Positions 57,427 through 64,000 of a stretch of DNA of 64,000 nucleotides are shown here, piece after piece; positions within the stretch are counted from its first letter, which is position 1, and each line of letters starts with the position of its first letter. Under the pieces are notes generated by a model, which was given only the letters and a program-made list of their open reading frames with translations, did not search any database and was not told the origin of the DNA. The stretch is taken from contig NZ_JAKIKP010000006.1 of assembly GCF_023284065.1 (NCBI RefSeq), forward strand, positions 165,482 to 229,481, in the 5' to 3' direction. This DNA comes from Shewanella gaetbuli (GTDB lineage: Bacteria > Pseudomonadota > Gammaproteobacteria > Enterobacterales > Shewanellaceae). A program made the translations under genes and the position numbers.

Positions 57427-57909
57427 ATGAGCATCAATGACGACATGGTTGTGCAGTTTAACTACACACTTCGTGATGAAAATGGTGAAGTGTTAGAGTC
57501 AAATGAAGGCCGTGATCCTATTGCGTACCTTCATGGACACGACAATATGATGCCTGGGATTGAAAGTGCTATTGCCGGTAAAAATGTGGGTGACAAATTT
57601 ACTGTAACGCCTCCTGCTGCAGATACTTACGGTGAGCGCCAAGAAGGTGCAGAACAACGAGTATCAGTTAAACATTTAACCGGTGCGAAAGTATGGAAGC
57701 CGGGTATGGCTGCCATTATTAATACCGACCAAGGTCAACGACAGGTAACTGTTGTTAAAGTGGGTAAATTTATGGCCACCGTTGATGTAAACCATCCTTT
57801 AGCTGGACGTGAGCTGACATTTGATATTGAAGTTGTTGGTGCGCGTGACGCCACCGATGAAGAGATTGCACATGGCCATGCCCATGGTGTAGGCGGTCAT
57901 CACCACTAA
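57427..57909 (+). CDS. slyD: FKBP-type peptidyl-prolyl isomerase SlyD
   Basis: Cytoplasmic peptidyl-prolyl isomerase and metallochaperone. The FKBP core has an inserted IF domain (AYLHGHDNMMPGIESA, PPAADTYGERQEGAEQRV) and the tail is His-rich (HGHAHGVGGHHH), shorter than in E. coli SlyD (160 against 196 residues). It may help nickel delivery. ATG with TAAGGA. A hairpin follows before the DUF3389 gene. Confidence 0.93.
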   Translation: MSINDDMVVQFNYTLRDENGEVLESNEGRDPIAYLHGHDNMMPGIESAIAGKNVGDKFTVTPPAADTYGERQEGAEQRVSVKHLTGAKVWKPGMAAIINTDQGQRQVTVVKVGKFMATVDVNHPLAGRELTFDIEVVGARDATDEEIAHGHAHGVGGHHH

Positions 57910-57936
57910 TTTAATTATTACCCTTCAGTTGATACA

Positions 57937-57960
57937 AGTCTAAGCCTTCGGGCTTAGACT
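57937..57960 (+). terminator. weak terminator after slyD
   Basis: Arms AGTCTAAGCC / GGCTTAGACT around a stable TTCG tetraloop; the T-run is short and mixed, so termination may be partial. Confidence 0.55.
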
Positions 57961-57977
57961 CTTATATAAGAATTCCA

Positions 57978-58205
57978 ATGATTTTAACGTTTTCCCAAGG
58001 CAAAATAATTATTACTGCCACCGAAATTCAGTGTCGCCTAAATGCAAACCATATTATTTTTATAGCCGATGTTGATGATATCAGCTGTTATCATCAAGGG
58101 TTAGTGATAGCCGCCGATGCTGGAACCGTGAAGTGGAGCGTTAAATTAGATGACGCTAAGCAGTTTGATTTGTTTTTACAACAGACCAGTATTCAAGCTC
58201 AATAA
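57978..58205 (+). CDS. DUF3389-like small protein
   Basis: A 75-residue protein with FSQGKIIITATEIQCRL near the start and DAGTVKWSVKLDDAKQFDLF, patterns of the DUF3389 family of Vibrio and Shewanella. Function unknown. It lies between the slyD hairpin and the esterase gene (17 bases before it), probably co-transcribed. Confidence 0.75.
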   Translation: MILTFSQGKIIITATEIQCRLNANHIIFIADVDDISCYHQGLVIAADAGTVKWSVKLDDAKQFDLFLQQTSIQAQ

Positions 58206-58222
58206 AAAGTAAAAGGATTAAT

Positions 58223-58900
58223 ATGTCACAAGCGCAATTAGAAGCCATTGTTGTAGAGCCTAAAGTGCCAGCAACAGCCTGTGTTATTTGGTTACATGGT
58301 TTGGGTGATTCAGGCGCGGGTTTTGCCCCAGTGGTACCCGCTTTAGGTTTACCCACTGATCATGCTATACGCTTTATATTCCCTCACGCCCCAGAGCAAG
58401 CCGTAACCATTAATGGTGGCTTTGTTATGCGTTCATGGTACGACATCAAAAGCATGGACTTGCATGACAGAGCTGATATTGATGGTGTGTTGGCGTCAGA
58501 GGCACGTGTGAAAGCGTTAATTAAAGCACAAATGGAAAGCGGCATTGCCAGTGAAAATATTATTTTAGCGGGTTTTAGCCAAGGCGGGGTGATGAGTCTT
58601 TTCACCGGCTTGCGTTTACAGAATAAGCTTGCGGGCATTATGGCGTTATCTTGTTATTTACCCAGTGGAGACAAATTGCCAGAGCAATTAAGTGAAGTTA
58701 ATAAAGGTACGCCTATTTTACAGCACCACGGTGAACAAGATGACGTGGTACCGATGTTTGCTGGTAAAATGGCTCATGACGCCTTGCTTGGTGCAGGCTA
58801 TGAGTCTGTGTGGCAAACCTACCCCATGCCACATAGTGTATTGCCTAATCAGCTTATTGATATTGGACGTTGGATTTCTCAACGATTAATAAATCATTAA
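58223..58900 (+). CDS. carboxylesterase (YpfH-like alpha/beta hydrolase)
   Basis: A 225-residue dienelactone-hydrolase/carboxylesterase with WLHGLGDSGAGF (oxyanion loop), nucleophile elbow GFSQGGVM (Ser about 115), and late Asp and His (GEQDDVVP, MPHSV). Broad ester hydrolysis is expected; substrate unknown. AAAAGGATT site upstream. It ends with a strong bidirectional hairpin shared with gapA. Confidence 0.93.
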   Translation: MSQAQLEAIVVEPKVPATACVIWLHGLGDSGAGFAPVVPALGLPTDHAIRFIFPHAPEQAVTINGGFVMRSWYDIKSMDLHDRADIDGVLASEARVKALIKAQMESGIASENIILAGFSQGGVMSLFTGLRLQNKLAGIMALSCYLPSGDKLPEQLSEVNKGTPILQHHGEQDDVVPMFAGKMAHDALLGAGYESVWQTYPMPHSVLPNQLIDIGRWISQRLINH

Positions 58901-58916
58901 GGCAGTTTAGACAGAC

Positions 58917-58945
58917 AAAAAAGCCGCTCCTTTGAGCGGCTTTTT
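58917..58945. terminator. bidirectional terminator between the esterase and gapA
   Basis: Twelve-base arms AAAAAGCCGCTC / GAGCGGCTTTTT around CTTT, with T-runs on both sides, between convergent genes. Confidence 0.93.
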
Positions 58946-58967
58946 AATATCGATTAATAACGATAGA

Positions 58968-59978
58968 TTACTTAGCGTTCATTAACGCAACAGTGTTGTC
59001 TAACATGCGGTTACTGAAACCCCATTCGTTATCGTACCAAGCCATTACTTTAACTAGACGACCATTAACACGAGTTTGTGTTGCGTCAAAGTTAGAAGAG
59101 TATGGGTTGTGGTTGAAGTCGATAGATACTAAAGGCTCTTCATTAATAGCAAGTGCTTCGCTTAATGGGAAAGACTTAGCTGCTTCAGCAACGATTTGGT
59201 TGATTTCTTCAACAGTAGTGTCACGAGAAGCTTGGAAAGTTAAATCAACTAACGATACGTTTACAGTAGGAACACGTACTGCTAAACCGTCAAATTTACC
59301 TTGTAGCTCAGGTACGACTAAACCAACTGCTGCTGCAGCACCGGTTTTAGTCGGGATCATTGACATTGCTGCTGCACGAGCACGACGTAAGTCAGTGTGG
59401 TAAACATCTGATAAACGTTGATCGTTGGTGTAAGCATGAATGGTTGTCATTAAACCAGACTCAATACCAACCGCATCACTTAGTGGCTTAGCAAAAGGCG
59501 CTAAACAGTTAGTGGTACATGATGCATTTGAAATTACCGTCATGTCTTTGGTTAATACGTCTTGGTTAACACCGTAAACAACGGTCGCATCAACATTTTT
59601 ACCAGGAGCAGAAATAATAACTTTCTTAGCACCAGCGTCTAAATGTGGTTGTACCGTTTCTTTTGAAGTGAAAATACCAGTACATTCGTAAACCACGTCT
59701 ACGTTTAACTCAGCCCAAGGCAACTTAGATGGGTCACGCTCTTGGAAAGTTAGAATTTTGTCACCGTTGACGTAGATTGCTTCTTCGTCATGGTCTACTT
59801 TAGCGTTAAAACGGCCATGTACTGAATCGTACTTGGTTAAGTGAGCGTTAATAGACGCATCACCTAAATCGTTTAAAGCAACGATTTGGATTGGGTAATC
59901 TTTTTCGCTTTCATATAAAGCACGTAAAACATTTCTACCGATACGGCCGTAACCGTTAATAGCAACACGGATAGTCAT
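58968..59978 (-). CDS. gapA: glyceraldehyde-3-phosphate dehydrogenase GapA
   Basis: NAD-dependent glycolytic GAPDH. NAD site [16 protein letters not shown] at the start, catalytic Cys in [17 protein letters not shown] (about residue 155), and the phosphate-binding Arg region. 336 residues. The longest frame starts at 60014, but the ATG at 59978 has GAGGG seven bases upstream. It is flanked by the second GAPDH with a DUF2989 lipoprotein gene between. Confidence 0.97.
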   Translation of the reverse strand: MTIRVAINGYGRIGRNVLRALYESEKDYPIQIVALNDLGDASINAHLTKYDSVHGRFNAKVDHDEEAIYVNGDKILTFQERDPSKLPWAELNVDVVYECTGIFTSKETVQPHLDAGAKKVIISAPGKNVDATVVYGVNQDVLTKDMTVISNASCTTNCLAPFAKPLSDAVGIESGLMTTIHAYTNDQRLSDVYHTDLRRARAAAMSMIPTKTGAAAAVGLVVPELQGKFDGLAVRVPTVNVSLVDLTFQASRDTTVEEINQIVAEAAKSFPLSEALAINEEPLVSIDFNHNPYSSNFDATQTRVNGRLVKVMAWYDNEWGFSNRMLDNTVALMNAK

Positions 59979-60188
59979 CTCATATCCCTCAATTAAAAAA
60001 AAATTTGGTGGCACGTCTATCGCCTGGTAGTAAAATTACCAAATTGACGGCTTTCGTCAAGTTAAATCACCTAAAAAGGCCATAATAAGCACATTAATTT
60101 CGTAATTTTTTTCCATTTCAATCATTTTGGCTGGTTTTTGAGCGTGAAAATGAAAGTTTTTATACTAGCTAGTTAAACAAATTGATGA

Positions 60189-61037
60189 TTATTCATCAGG
60201 TTTATTGTCAGAGAGTAGTTCAGCACTACTAGAGTTAGCAAAGTTTCCTGTCTGAATATCATCGATTAAAGCCTCTGCTTTTAAATCGAGGTTTTGAGCC
60301 AACATAGTGTCGTTATTGATTAACGCTAGAATTTGTTCTTCATTCACTTGATGCTCAGCTAAAAGCGTATTTGCTCGAGTAAATATATACACATTTTCTA
60401 AATCTTGCTGATGTTGATATATTTTTGCTAACCCTAAAAGCCAATCGGGGTCGAATTGTTCAAATGGGGTAATGTCGAATAGTTGTTTATACACTTGAAT
60501 AGCTTTTTGCGGTGACTGACGAACAAATGAGGCTGCGAGTTGGCTCAGTATTTCTACTGATTCAACTTCACCGGCATTATATTTTTCAATCACCAGATTT
60601 TGTGAATCTTTATCATTAAACCTAATCCACCGATAAAAAGCTAAATATACGTCAGGGTTATCTTTAGTGTGTTGTTGCAACTCTGACAAGGTTTGAGTGC
60701 TGACAGCATAAGCACGCTTGCGGTCTTTGGTTCTGTCGGGGTTTAAAATGTGTTGTACCCCAGAGGCCAGTTCGACACATTTACTGTAGGTCTCTAAGTA
60801 AATAAGTTGCTGGTAAAGTTGTTTGCCAGACGGATCAGCGGTTTGCTTTAACTGATATCTATGACGAATAAGATCGCCTTTTTCGAATCGACACCAACTA
60901 TCTTGATGCAAATCGGCACAAATTTCAGGATTATTTTTACAAATGACATCGCTATTTCGGTCGTTTTCACAGCCAATTAGGGCTAAAAAGACACTGATCA
61001 AACCAAATGATGTAATTATTACTAGATTTCGCTTCAA
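60189..61037 (-). CDS. DUF2989 lipoprotein
   Basis: A 282-residue lipoprotein with lipobox LIGCEN (Cys23) and Cys-rich head (ICKNNPEICADLH), then TPR-like helices (YRWIRFNDKDSQNLVIEKYN, AIQVYKQLFDI), typical of DUF2989. Found next to gap genes in Shewanella and Vibrio. Function unknown. TTG start with GGGAGG five bases upstream. Confidence 0.85.
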   Translation of the reverse strand: MKRNLVIITSFGLISVFLALIGCENDRNSDVICKNNPEICADLHQDSWCRFEKGDLIRHRYQLKQTADPSGKQLYQQLIYLETYSKCVELASGVQHILNPDRTKDRKRAYAVSTQTLSELQQHTKDNPDVYLAFYRWIRFNDKDSQNLVIEKYNAGEVESVEILSQLAASFVRQSPQKAIQVYKQLFDITPFEQFDPDWLLGLAKIYQHQQDLENVYIFTRANTLLAEHQVNEEQILALINNDTMLAQNLDLKAEALIDDIQTGNFANSSSAELLSDNKPDE

Positions 61038-61243
61038 AATAGCCTCCCGGTGAGTAATTTATCTAATAAAATTACAGGTTTAGTAAAAATTTGTTGCTGG
61101 CGAAAAGTATCAATTTTCATTACAATGTCGCCGACCTAGCGGGAGTACATCCCGATTATAAGATTAATTATTAGCCTTTTCTTTTTGTTACTCAAACCTT
61201 TCTATAAATATTTTAAAGAAAAGTGGGATTAAAGGAACCTTAC

Positions 61244-62683
61244 ATGAGCGCAGATAAACACCTACAAAGCTGGCAAGAACGTTTTGAAATGGCAGAAGCG
61301 ATGCAGCCTTTATTAGGAAAACTATACCGTAACCAAGGTGTCGAGGTTGTGGTTTATGGCAAGCCGTTATTAAATGCATCTACTATCGAAATTATCAAGT
61401 CACACCGTTTGGTTCGTCGCCACGTAGGTAATAAACTAAGATTACGTGAAAGCTTCCCATTTGTTCAGGCACTTAGCAAACTAGCTGTCAAACATTGTAA
61501 AGTTGATATTGGTAAGTTAGCTGTTAACTACTGGCGTGAACATAGTGACGAAAGCCAAATTGAAGCGTATATGGCAGATGCTTTGTCTGTTGGGCTTAAT
61601 CATGGTGATGATACGCCTGCTCGTGATGTAGTGCTTTATGGTTTTGGTCGCATCGGCCGTTTATTAGCGCGCTTGTTAATTGAACGTACCGGTAAAAGCA
61701 ATAAACTTTGCCTCAGAGCAATAGTATTGCGTGGTGGTAAAAAAGGTGATTTAGAAAAACGTGCAAGCCTACTGCGTCGCGATTCAGTTCACGGTCCTTT
61801 TAATGGCTCTGTAGAAGTTGATGAAGAAAACAATGCCATTATTGCTAATGGTACTTACATTCAAATTATTTATGCTAATTCACCAGATCAAGTTGATTAC
61901 ACAAAGTACGGTATTAAAGATGCTTTAATCGTCGATAATACGGGTATTTGGAAAGATGAAGACGGACTAGGACTTCACTTAAAGAGCCCAGGAGCGAAGA
62001 AAGTATTGCTAACCGCTCCAGCTAAAGGCGCAATTAAGAATATTGTATTTGGTGTTAACGAGAACGATATTCTTGAAGAAGATATGATTGTTTCAGCCGC
62101 TAGCTGCACAACTAATGCTATTACGCCAGTGTTAAAGGCTGTTAATGATAAGTATGGTATTGAAAATGGTCATGTAGAAACCATTCATTCATACACCAAT
62201 GACCAAAACTTGATTGATAACTACCACAGCGCTGAAAGACGCGGTAGAAGTGCTCCTTTAAATATGGTTATTACTGAAACTGGTGCAGCTAAAGCCGTTG
62301 CTAAAGCGCTACCTGTTTTAGAGGGTAAGTTAACAGGTAACGCAATCCGTGTACCGACTCCTAATGTTTCAATGGCCATTATTAGCGCAAACCTTAATTC
62401 AGAAACTAACCGTGATGAGTTAAACGAATACCTTAAAGATGTCGCGCTACAATCGGACTTACAGAATCAAATTGACTTCACCGAGTCAACAGAAATTGTG
62501 TCTAGCGACTTAGTGGGTTCTCGTTATGCTGGGGTGGTTGACTCGCAAGCGACTATTGCTGATGGTAAACGTGCAATTTTATATGTTTGGTATGACAATG
62601 AATTTGGTTACAGTTGCCAAGTTGTTGGCGTAATGCAAAAAATGCTTGGTCTAACAACGCTGTCTTTACCGACAAGCGAGTAG
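61244..62683 (+). CDS. second, long-form glyceraldehyde-3-phosphate dehydrogenase
   Basis: A 479-residue GAPDH with a 130-residue N-terminal extension, then the NAD site LYGFGRIGRLLARLL and catalytic Cys in SAASCTTNAITPVLKAV. This long-form GAPDH is typical of marine gammaproteobacteria; its physiological direction (glycolytic, gluconeogenic, or with different cofactor) is not clear from sequence. The longest frame starts at 61223, but ATG 61244 has AAGGAA six bases upstream. Divergent from the DUF2989 gene. Confidence 0.92.
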   Translation: MSADKHLQSWQERFEMAEAMQPLLGKLYRNQGVEVVVYGKPLLNASTIEIIKSHRLVRRHVGNKLRLRESFPFVQALSKLAVKHCKVDIGKLAVNYWREHSDESQIEAYMADALSVGLNHGDDTPARDVVLYGFGRIGRLLARLLIERTGKSNKLCLRAIVLRGGKKGDLEKRASLLRRDSVHGPFNGSVEVDEENNAIIANGTYIQIIYANSPDQVDYTKYGIKDALIVDNTGIWKDEDGLGLHLKSPGAKKVLLTAPAKGAIKNIVFGVNENDILEEDMIVSAASCTTNAITPVLKAVNDKYGIENGHVETIHSYTNDQNLIDNYHSAERRGRSAPLNMVITETGAAKAVAKALPVLEGKLTGNAIRVPTPNVSMAIISANLNSETNRDELNEYLKDVALQSDLQNQIDFTESTEIVSSDLVGSRYAGVVDSQATIADGKRAILYVWYDNEFGYSCQVVGVMQKMLGLTTLSLPTSE

Positions 62684-62709
62684 CAATATTTAGCTAGCTA
62701 CAACGGTTC

Positions 62710-62740
62710 AAAAGCACCCGAGAAGGGTGCTTTTGTGTTT
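62710..62740 (+). terminator. terminator after the long-form GAPDH
   Basis: Arms AAAAGCACCC / GGGTGCTTTT around GAGAA with a T-rich tail. Confidence 0.85.
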
Positions 62741-62806
62741 TTCATTAGCTTAATGCTGCATTATTCGTCAGTTAATTAATTTTTTTAATTTTTACGATTT
62801 TATTGA

Positions 62807-62834
62807 TTGACTATCAACATTAAATCGGTAGAAT
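62807..62834 (+). promoter_or_regulatory. promoter of the tRNA pair
   Basis: TTGACT and TAGAAT separated by 16 bases, with a GC-rich discriminator after the -10, as expected of stable RNA promoters. About 65 bases upstream of tRNA-Gly. Confidence 0.75.
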
Positions 62835-62898
62835 GCCATTCCGCACTCAGGGAGCAAGTCAGTTAATTGATTTGATTAATTTGAGTGTCGAACAAAAT

Positions 62899-62974
62899 GC
62901 GACATTAGCTCAGTTGGTAGAGCGATACCTTGCCAAGGTATAGGTCATCGGTTCGAACCCGATATGTCGCTCCA
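62899..62974 (+). tRNA. tRNA-Gly (anticodon GCC)
   Basis: A full cloverleaf of 76 bases. The acceptor arms GCGACAT and ATGTCGC pair perfectly, the D-arm has GCTCAGTTGGTAGAGC, the anticodon loop reads TTGCCAA, the T-arm has GTTCGAACC, and the 3' end is encoded TCCA. It is preceded by the promoter and followed by tRNA-Leu. Confidence 0.98.
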
Positions 62975-63014
62975 AATTAGTTTTAATTGTGAATACGGTT
63001 AGAACAACAGTTTT

Positions 63015-63100
63015 GCCCGAGTGGTGGAATCGGTAGACACAAGGGATTTAAAATCCCTCGCTGAATAAGCGTGCCAGTTCAAGTCTGGCCTCGGGTACCA
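63015..63100 (+). tRNA. tRNA-Leu (anticodon TAA)
   Basis: A class II tRNA of 86 bases. The acceptor arms GCCCGAG and CTCGGGT pair with one G-T, the anticodon loop holds TTTAAAA, the variable arm is long (CTCGCTGAATAAGCG region), and the sequence ends ACCA. It lies 40 bases after tRNA-Gly in the same transcript; a tRNA-Cys often seen between them is not present. Confidence 0.97.
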
Positions 63101-63137
63101 TTATTAAGTTCGCACTTTTTAAAGTCGGATGATGGAT

Positions 63138-63175
63138 AAAAAAGCCTCAACATTATGTTGGGGCTTTTTTATTTT
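63138..63175 (+). terminator. terminator of the tRNA operon
   Basis: Arms AAAAAAGCCTCAAC / GTTGGGGCTTTTTT around ATTAT, with one G-T pair and a T-rich tail. Confidence 0.88.
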
Positions 63176-63250
63176 TGTCACCATCAATATTTTCTATAGC
63201 CGTACCCTAGACAATTTCTAATTATTATCATCCTTGATATTTTCTATATT

Positions 63251-64000
63251 CGACATCCTCGAAAGCTTTAATCGAGGATCTGCTTTTGAGTAATTAGCGT
63301 AGATTCCAGCTTAAAAGCGTTGCTGGAATGACGGTTGGCTCGTCATCCTCGAAATCTTTAATCGAGGATCAGCTGTTAAGTATTTAGCGCAGATTCCAGC
63401 TCAAAAGCGTTGCTGGAATGACGGTTAGTTCGGTTCTGGAATGACGGTTGGGTCGTTACTGGAATAACGGTAACCCCGTCATCCTCGAGATCTTTAATCG
63501 AGGATCTGCTATTAAGTGTTTAGCGCAGATTCCAGCTCAAAAGCGTTGCTGGAATAACGGTAGCCCCGTCATCCTCGAAAGCTTTAATCGAGGATCTGCT
63601 TTTGAGTATTAAGCGTAGATTCCAGCTCAAAATCATTGCTGGAATGACGGTTGGCTCGTCATCCTCGAAAGCTTTAATCGAGGATCTGCTTTTGAGTAAT
63701 TAGCGTAGATTCCAGCTCAGAAACATTGCTGGAAAGACGGTTGGGATCAGTCTGGAATGACGATATTTCCGTTATCCTCGAACACATCCAATTTCGTCAT
63801 CCTCGAAAGCTTTAATCGAGGAGCTGCTGTTAAGTGTTTACCGTAGATTCCAGCTCAAAAACGTTGCTGGAATGACGGTTGGGTCGGTTCTGGAATAACG
63901 GTAACCCCGTCATCCTCGAGATCTTTAATCGAGGATCTGCTATTAAGTGTTTAGCGCAGATTCCAGCTCAAAAGCGTTGCTGGAATAACGGTAGCCCCGT
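63251..64000. repeat. array of about 90-bp palindrome-bearing repeats
   Basis: Seven full units, each 90 bases, at 63251, 63341, 63477, 63567, 63657, 63795 and 63908, with the start of another at the right edge. Each unit has CGTCATCCTCGA followed by a palindrome (ATCCTCGA ... TCGAGGAT) and then ATTCCAGC ... GCTGGAAT, eight-base arms. Shorter pieces made of the right end (CTGGAAT(A)ACGG) fill the gaps at 63431-63476, 63747-63769 and 63885-63907, and a degenerate left half lies at 63770-63794. Units 63477 and 63908 are identical. No unique spacers and no cas genes. Confidence 0.92.

Noticed and set aside
58993..59403. 136-residue plus-strand frame opposite gapA
   Set aside because: Antisense shadow of a conserved enzyme; no ribosome-binding site.
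63251..64000. CRISPR array
   Set aside because: Repeats are contiguous and 90 bases long with no unique equal-length spacers and no cas genes nearby.
62881..64000. tRNA-linked genomic island
   Set aside because: No integrase, attachment duplication or phage gene is visible before the edge; only repeats follow the tRNAs.

Overview
This window looks like chromosome from a marine gammaproteobacterium of the genus Shewanella or a close relative. The inference rests on the low GC (about 40 percent by eye), the domain families present (DUF2986, DUF2989, DUF3389, DUF2066, DUF2750, YcgN, a long-form GAPDH) and the neighbourhoods minCDE/ycgLN, dsbB-nhaB-fadR and hmgA-hppD. It is mostly ordinary core genome: no phage genes, insertion sequences, integrases or cas genes were seen. 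Genes are dense and bounded by clear hairpin terminators.

Layout. 1-6.2 kb: Nif3/YbgI, the envelope pair YdbH-YnbE (without YdbL) and a sugar-phosphate mutarotase. 6.2-10.3 kb: an orphan LuxR-type response regulator with a DUF938 methyltransferase, divergent from a cluster of M50-like peptidase, exported methyltransferase-like protein and alpha/beta hydrolase. 10.5-16.1 kb: FadD, RNase D, MinCDE, YcgL and YcgN. 16.2-25.6 kb: DsbB, NhaB, FadR (with a candidate operator over its own promoter), a lipoprotein, a membrane-anchored glutaredoxin, a DUF748 protein, DUF445, a VOC protein and a 55-residue DUF1289 gene. 25.7-35.7 kb: UraA, DUF2066, Hda, a large lipoprotein with a HExxH motif, DUF2069-ArsC-BepA, a TusA-like protein, an AI-2E family permease, a Rof-like protein and a periplasmic histidine phosphatase. 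35.8-43.4 kb: an M3 lipoprotein peptidase, a porin plus PstS-like pair, gamma-glutamyltransferase and a FemAB/GNAT-like protein. 43.4-50.4 kb: LysE, the tyrosine-degradation pair HmgA-HppD with a divergent LysR regulator, AIM24/TIGR00266, YccF, a PLP enzyme and an unlisted 57-residue gene. 50.9-55.9 kb: an ECF sigma factor with ChrR-type zinc anti-sigma, a LON-domain protein, a lipocalin, CheV, a zinc-ribbon protein and DUF2750. 56.1-62.7 kb: lytic transglycosylase, SlyD, DUF3389, carboxylesterase, GapA, DUF2989 and a second, longer GAPDH. 62.8-64 kb: tRNA-Gly and tRNA-Leu, then an array of about 90-bp palindrome-bearing repeats running off the right edge.

How the genes work together. Fatty-acid use (FadD, FadR), cell-division placement (MinCDE), replication control (Hda), periplasmic disulfide and outer-membrane quality control (DsbB, BepA), lipid/envelope transport candidates (YdbH-YnbE, DUF748, lipocalin), tyrosine catabolism (HppD to HmgA) and central glycolysis (two GAPDHs) are represented. 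The most interesting signals are regulatory sites and the repeat array: a TGATCC...CGTAAT promoter inside the longest sigma-factor reading frame, a FadR-like operator overlapping an extended -10 ahead of fadR, a TyrR-like box and a 19-bp palindrome between hmgA and its LysR neighbour, and the head-to-tail repeats next to the tRNAs.
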